Assembly: GCA_025612375.1 (NCBI GenBank)
Contig: JAAXKN010000032.1
Coordinates: 1-52,257 of the forward strand
DNA from: Ignavibacteria bacterium
GTDB lineage: Bacteria > Bacteroidota > Ignavibacteria > Ignavibacteriales > SURF-24
Reading direction: 5' to 3'
DNA: 52,257 nucleotides
Position numbers and translations under genes: made by a program. Every line of letters begins with the position of its first letter. Position 1 is the stretch's first letter. This document shows, one piece after another, positions 50,623 through 52,257 of the stretch. The notes below the pieces were generated by a model. That model had not been told where the DNA came from and did no database searches. It saw nothing but the letters and a program-made list of their open reading frames with translations.

Positions 50623-52068
50623 TTACTTTTTAATTTTCAGAATGAATATTTCGCCGCCTTTAAGCGTTATGCCGTTAAGAATGGTTGCACCATTTTTTCT
50701 TGTTACATTCGTATACTTCTGTGCTTCTCCCAGCTCTGTATACTGTGTGGCATCGCCTTTAAGGGCTGCGGGTATGGTAAGGCCTATATGTTCAACCCTG
50801 GTATCCTTTACCATTCCTGTTGTATCGTGGCGTTCACCGGGCAGGTTGGTCTTAAGCCACGCCACAACAGTAACATCCCCGTTTTCATCCTGGAATGTTG
50901 TTGTGCAGCTTTGGGATCCGACATTTTTTACGATTTCCACGGATTTATCGAGGCTTTTGCTTTTATGAGAAAACAGGGTATTAAAAAACGAGAGCGCCTT
51001 AAGGGCGGGCTTGGGGCTGTGGTCTGCAAAGGCCACGCCAAGGTTCCTGTTATTGTTGTCGCCAATGACGTTTTCTGCCGGCGGGAGGTCTTTTACTTCA
51101 TACCAGCAGATGGCTGCAAGCTTATCTGTATTTACTGCAAGCGACAGAGTCTTAAAGAGTTCCACCGCCTGATAGCGCAGCGTGTGCTCGTAGTCGTAAT
51201 AAGGGTTATAGTCGCTGGAGACTTTATTTGGTTTCATTCTCCAGGTGCTGTAACCCACCTCAGCCATCCAGAGTGACTGATGGTTACCGTAGCGCATAAC
51301 GATCTCAGAGAGTTCATTTACATAGTCCGGAAGACGTTCGATCGGGTTATTGCTCCAGGTTTCGTAGTAGTTATGCATGTTTACGATATCGACGTAGGGG
51401 CTTATGCCGTAGTCGCGGAAGAGCTGGCGGAAGAAGTCGGGTCTGATTGCGAGGCCTCCAAGGACAACTTTAGCCGAGGGGTCCGCTTCGCGCACGGCTT
51501 TGGAGCCTATCTTAATCATTTTTGCGAACTGTTCCGGTGTACCCTGCCAGTAAATTGAAATGTCAGGTTCATTCCAGAGCTCCCAGGTTTTAATCCACGG
51601 CTTGTATCTTGTAACAAGCTGTGTCATAAAGACTCCGAACTCGTCATAATCTTTAGGCGGGTAGTTCCAGAAGAACATTGTATCCTTTTCTCCTGTTGAA
51701 TTCCACTTCGGCATATAGCAGACGTAAGGGACGAGTGTAATGCCGTATTCATCGACGGCCATTTTCACGAAGTCATCCCAGAAAAGCCAGTTAAATTTTC
51801 CCTTCTGTTCTTCTATTGCGTCCCAGCCGAATGAAATTCTAAGGAGGTTGACGCCTGCATGTTTTAAGAATTCCATATCGTCGCGTATAAGCTTAAGGGT
51901 TGTAGTTTCTTCGGGGTAGTCCTCGCAGAGTCCGATGGGAACGTGGTAGTATGCCGATCCGTCCTGCTGCTTTATGAGCTGGTCGTATATGGTCTTTTTA
52001 CCCTGAGAAAATCCGGTAAAGGTAAAAACTAAAACGAGGAATGTAGTTAATAGTGATCTTCTTAACAT
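50623..52068 (-). CDS. Secreted clan GH-A glycoside hydrolase (GH39/GH5-like)
   Basis: A 481-residue enzyme with a signal peptide (1-22). The barrel has acid/base Glu167 in 'TWELWNEPDI' (Asn-Glu pair) and nucleophile Glu270 in 'SLWMAEVGYST'. Between them 'VDIVNMHNYYETW' carries the conserved His. Length and layout fit GH39 beta-xylosidases or a GH5-type enzyme. In this context beta-xylosidase or xylanase activity is plausible. It is the first gene of the visible operon and is preceded by a repeat-filled gap that may hold the promoter. Confidence 0.85.
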   Translation of the reverse strand: MLRRSLLTTFLVLVFTFTGFSQGKKTIYDQLIKQQDGSAYYHVPIGLCEDYPEETTTLKLIRDDMEFLKHAGVNLLRISFGWDAIEEQKGKFNWLFWDDFVKMAVDEYGITLVPYVCYMPKWNSTGEKDTMFFWNYPPKDYDEFGVFMTQLVTRYKPWIKTWELWNEPDISIYWQGTPEQFAKMIKIGSKAVREADPSAKVVLGGLAIRPDFFRQLFRDYGISPYVDIVNMHNYYETWSNNPIERLPDYVNELSEIVMRYGNHQSLWMAEVGYSTWRMKPNKVSSDYNPYYDYEHTLRYQAVELFKTLSLAVNTDKLAAICWYEVKDLPPAENVIGDNNNRNLGVAFADHSPKPALKALSFFNTLFSHKSKSLDKSVEIVKNVGSQSCTTTFQDENGDVTVVAWLKTNLPGERHDTTGMVKDTRVEHIGLTIPAALKGDATQYTELGEAQKYTNVTRKNGATILNGITLKGGEIFILKIKK

Positions 52069-52137
52069 TTTTTCTCCGCAATTAATATTAAAATGTTTCT
52101 GTATATTTTGGCCGTTTCATAAAGATACTTACTCCCA

Positions 52138-52235
52138 TTGAATAGCCACGATCCTTCCTCCGGGAATCTGGGGCTAAAGCCCCGATCTTGGGGGATCTCG
52201 CTTCCACGAGCTAAAGCTCGTGGCTGTTATGTTAA
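52138..52235 (+). repeat. Composite palindromic repeat (families A' - B - A)
   Basis: Inverted family A end (TGAATAGCCACGATCC), family B (GGGAATCTGGGGCTAAAGCCCC) and a full family A (CCACGAGC TAAA GCTCGTGG) followed by GCTGTTATG. The outer TGAATAGCCACGA and TCGTGGCTGTT ends form an inverted repeat, which shows the border of the element. It lies upstream of the first gene of the carbohydrate operon. Confidence 0.8.
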
Positions 52236-52257
52236 AAATCAAGTGTAATCGTAAATT

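Noticed and set aside
18793-52068. SusC/SusD polysaccharide utilisation locus
   Set aside because: No TonB-dependent SusC-like receptor or SusD-like lipoprotein is found on either strand.
1-52257. tRNA, rRNA or prophage genes
   Set aside because: No cloverleaf, ribosomal RNA segment, integrase or phage structural gene was recognised by reading both strands; a covariance search would be needed to exclude small RNAs.

Overview
The window most likely comes from a member of the Bacteroidota/Chlorobiota group close to Ignavibacteria. Two secreted proteins end in the 'NYPNPFNP' type A sorting signal of the type IX secretion system. The gene set (PrkA/SpoVR/YeaH module, xylan enzymes, Ycf48-like repeat protein) and the AGAG/AGGA ribosome binding sites in front of many genes also fit. 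Taxonomy is inferred; no rRNA or tRNA gene is visible.

Left part, about 1-8.5 kb, is an accessory and repeat-rich strip. It opens with what looks like the end of an IS21-like element, then an unrecognised gene. Next is an AbiE type IV toxin-antitoxin pair in an unusual tail-to-tail arrangement, with four long AT-rich palindromes in front of the antitoxin. A secreted Ycf48/BNR-repeat protein with a T9SS tail, small proteins, a PAP2 phosphatase and a YciI protein follow. From 8.5 to 16.2 kb, on the minus strand, lie four genes of the PrkA-YeaH-SpoVR module, including two different PrkA-like AAA+ proteins. From 16.7 to 18.8 kb, on the plus strand, a response regulator overlaps a REC-PAS-histidine kinase and ends in a bidirectional terminator.

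From 18.8 kb to the right end every gene is on the minus strand. This is a carbohydrate-use locus of at least 33 kb. In the direction of transcription it holds a GH39/GH5-like enzyme, an AllA-like cupin, a TIM-barrel hydrolase-like protein, a Gfo/Idh/MocA oxidoreductase, a sugar isomerase/epimerase, GH42, an MFS transporter, a PIG-L deacetylase, a six-hairpin glycosidase, two GH10 xylanases with Tat signals, a URO-D-like methyltransferase, GH13, an SDR, GH2, a PMI-like cupin, a corrinoid protein, an aldo/keto reductase, an ABC solute-binding lipoprotein, a flavodoxin, a PhyH oxygenase, xylulokinase and an MsmK/UgpC ATPase. Inferred working: exported xylanases and side-chain enzymes cut a xylan-like glycan, products enter by ABC and MFS transport rather than SusC/SusD (absent here), cytoplasmic GH42 and others finish the job, and XylB sends xylulose to the pentose phosphate pathway. 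The corrinoid protein plus URO-D-like methyltransferase suggests that methyl groups, possibly from O-methylated sugars, are also removed.

Nearly every larger gap is filled by short palindromic repeats of at least five families. Their stems differ between copies but stay self-complementary. There are also heptamer tandem arrays lying directly behind stop codons. The most notable single observations are the convergent AbiE pair with its palindromes, an apparent ATA start codon that restores a Tat signal on one GH10 xylanase, the corrinoid/methyltransferase pair inside a glycan locus, and the covarying repeat families.
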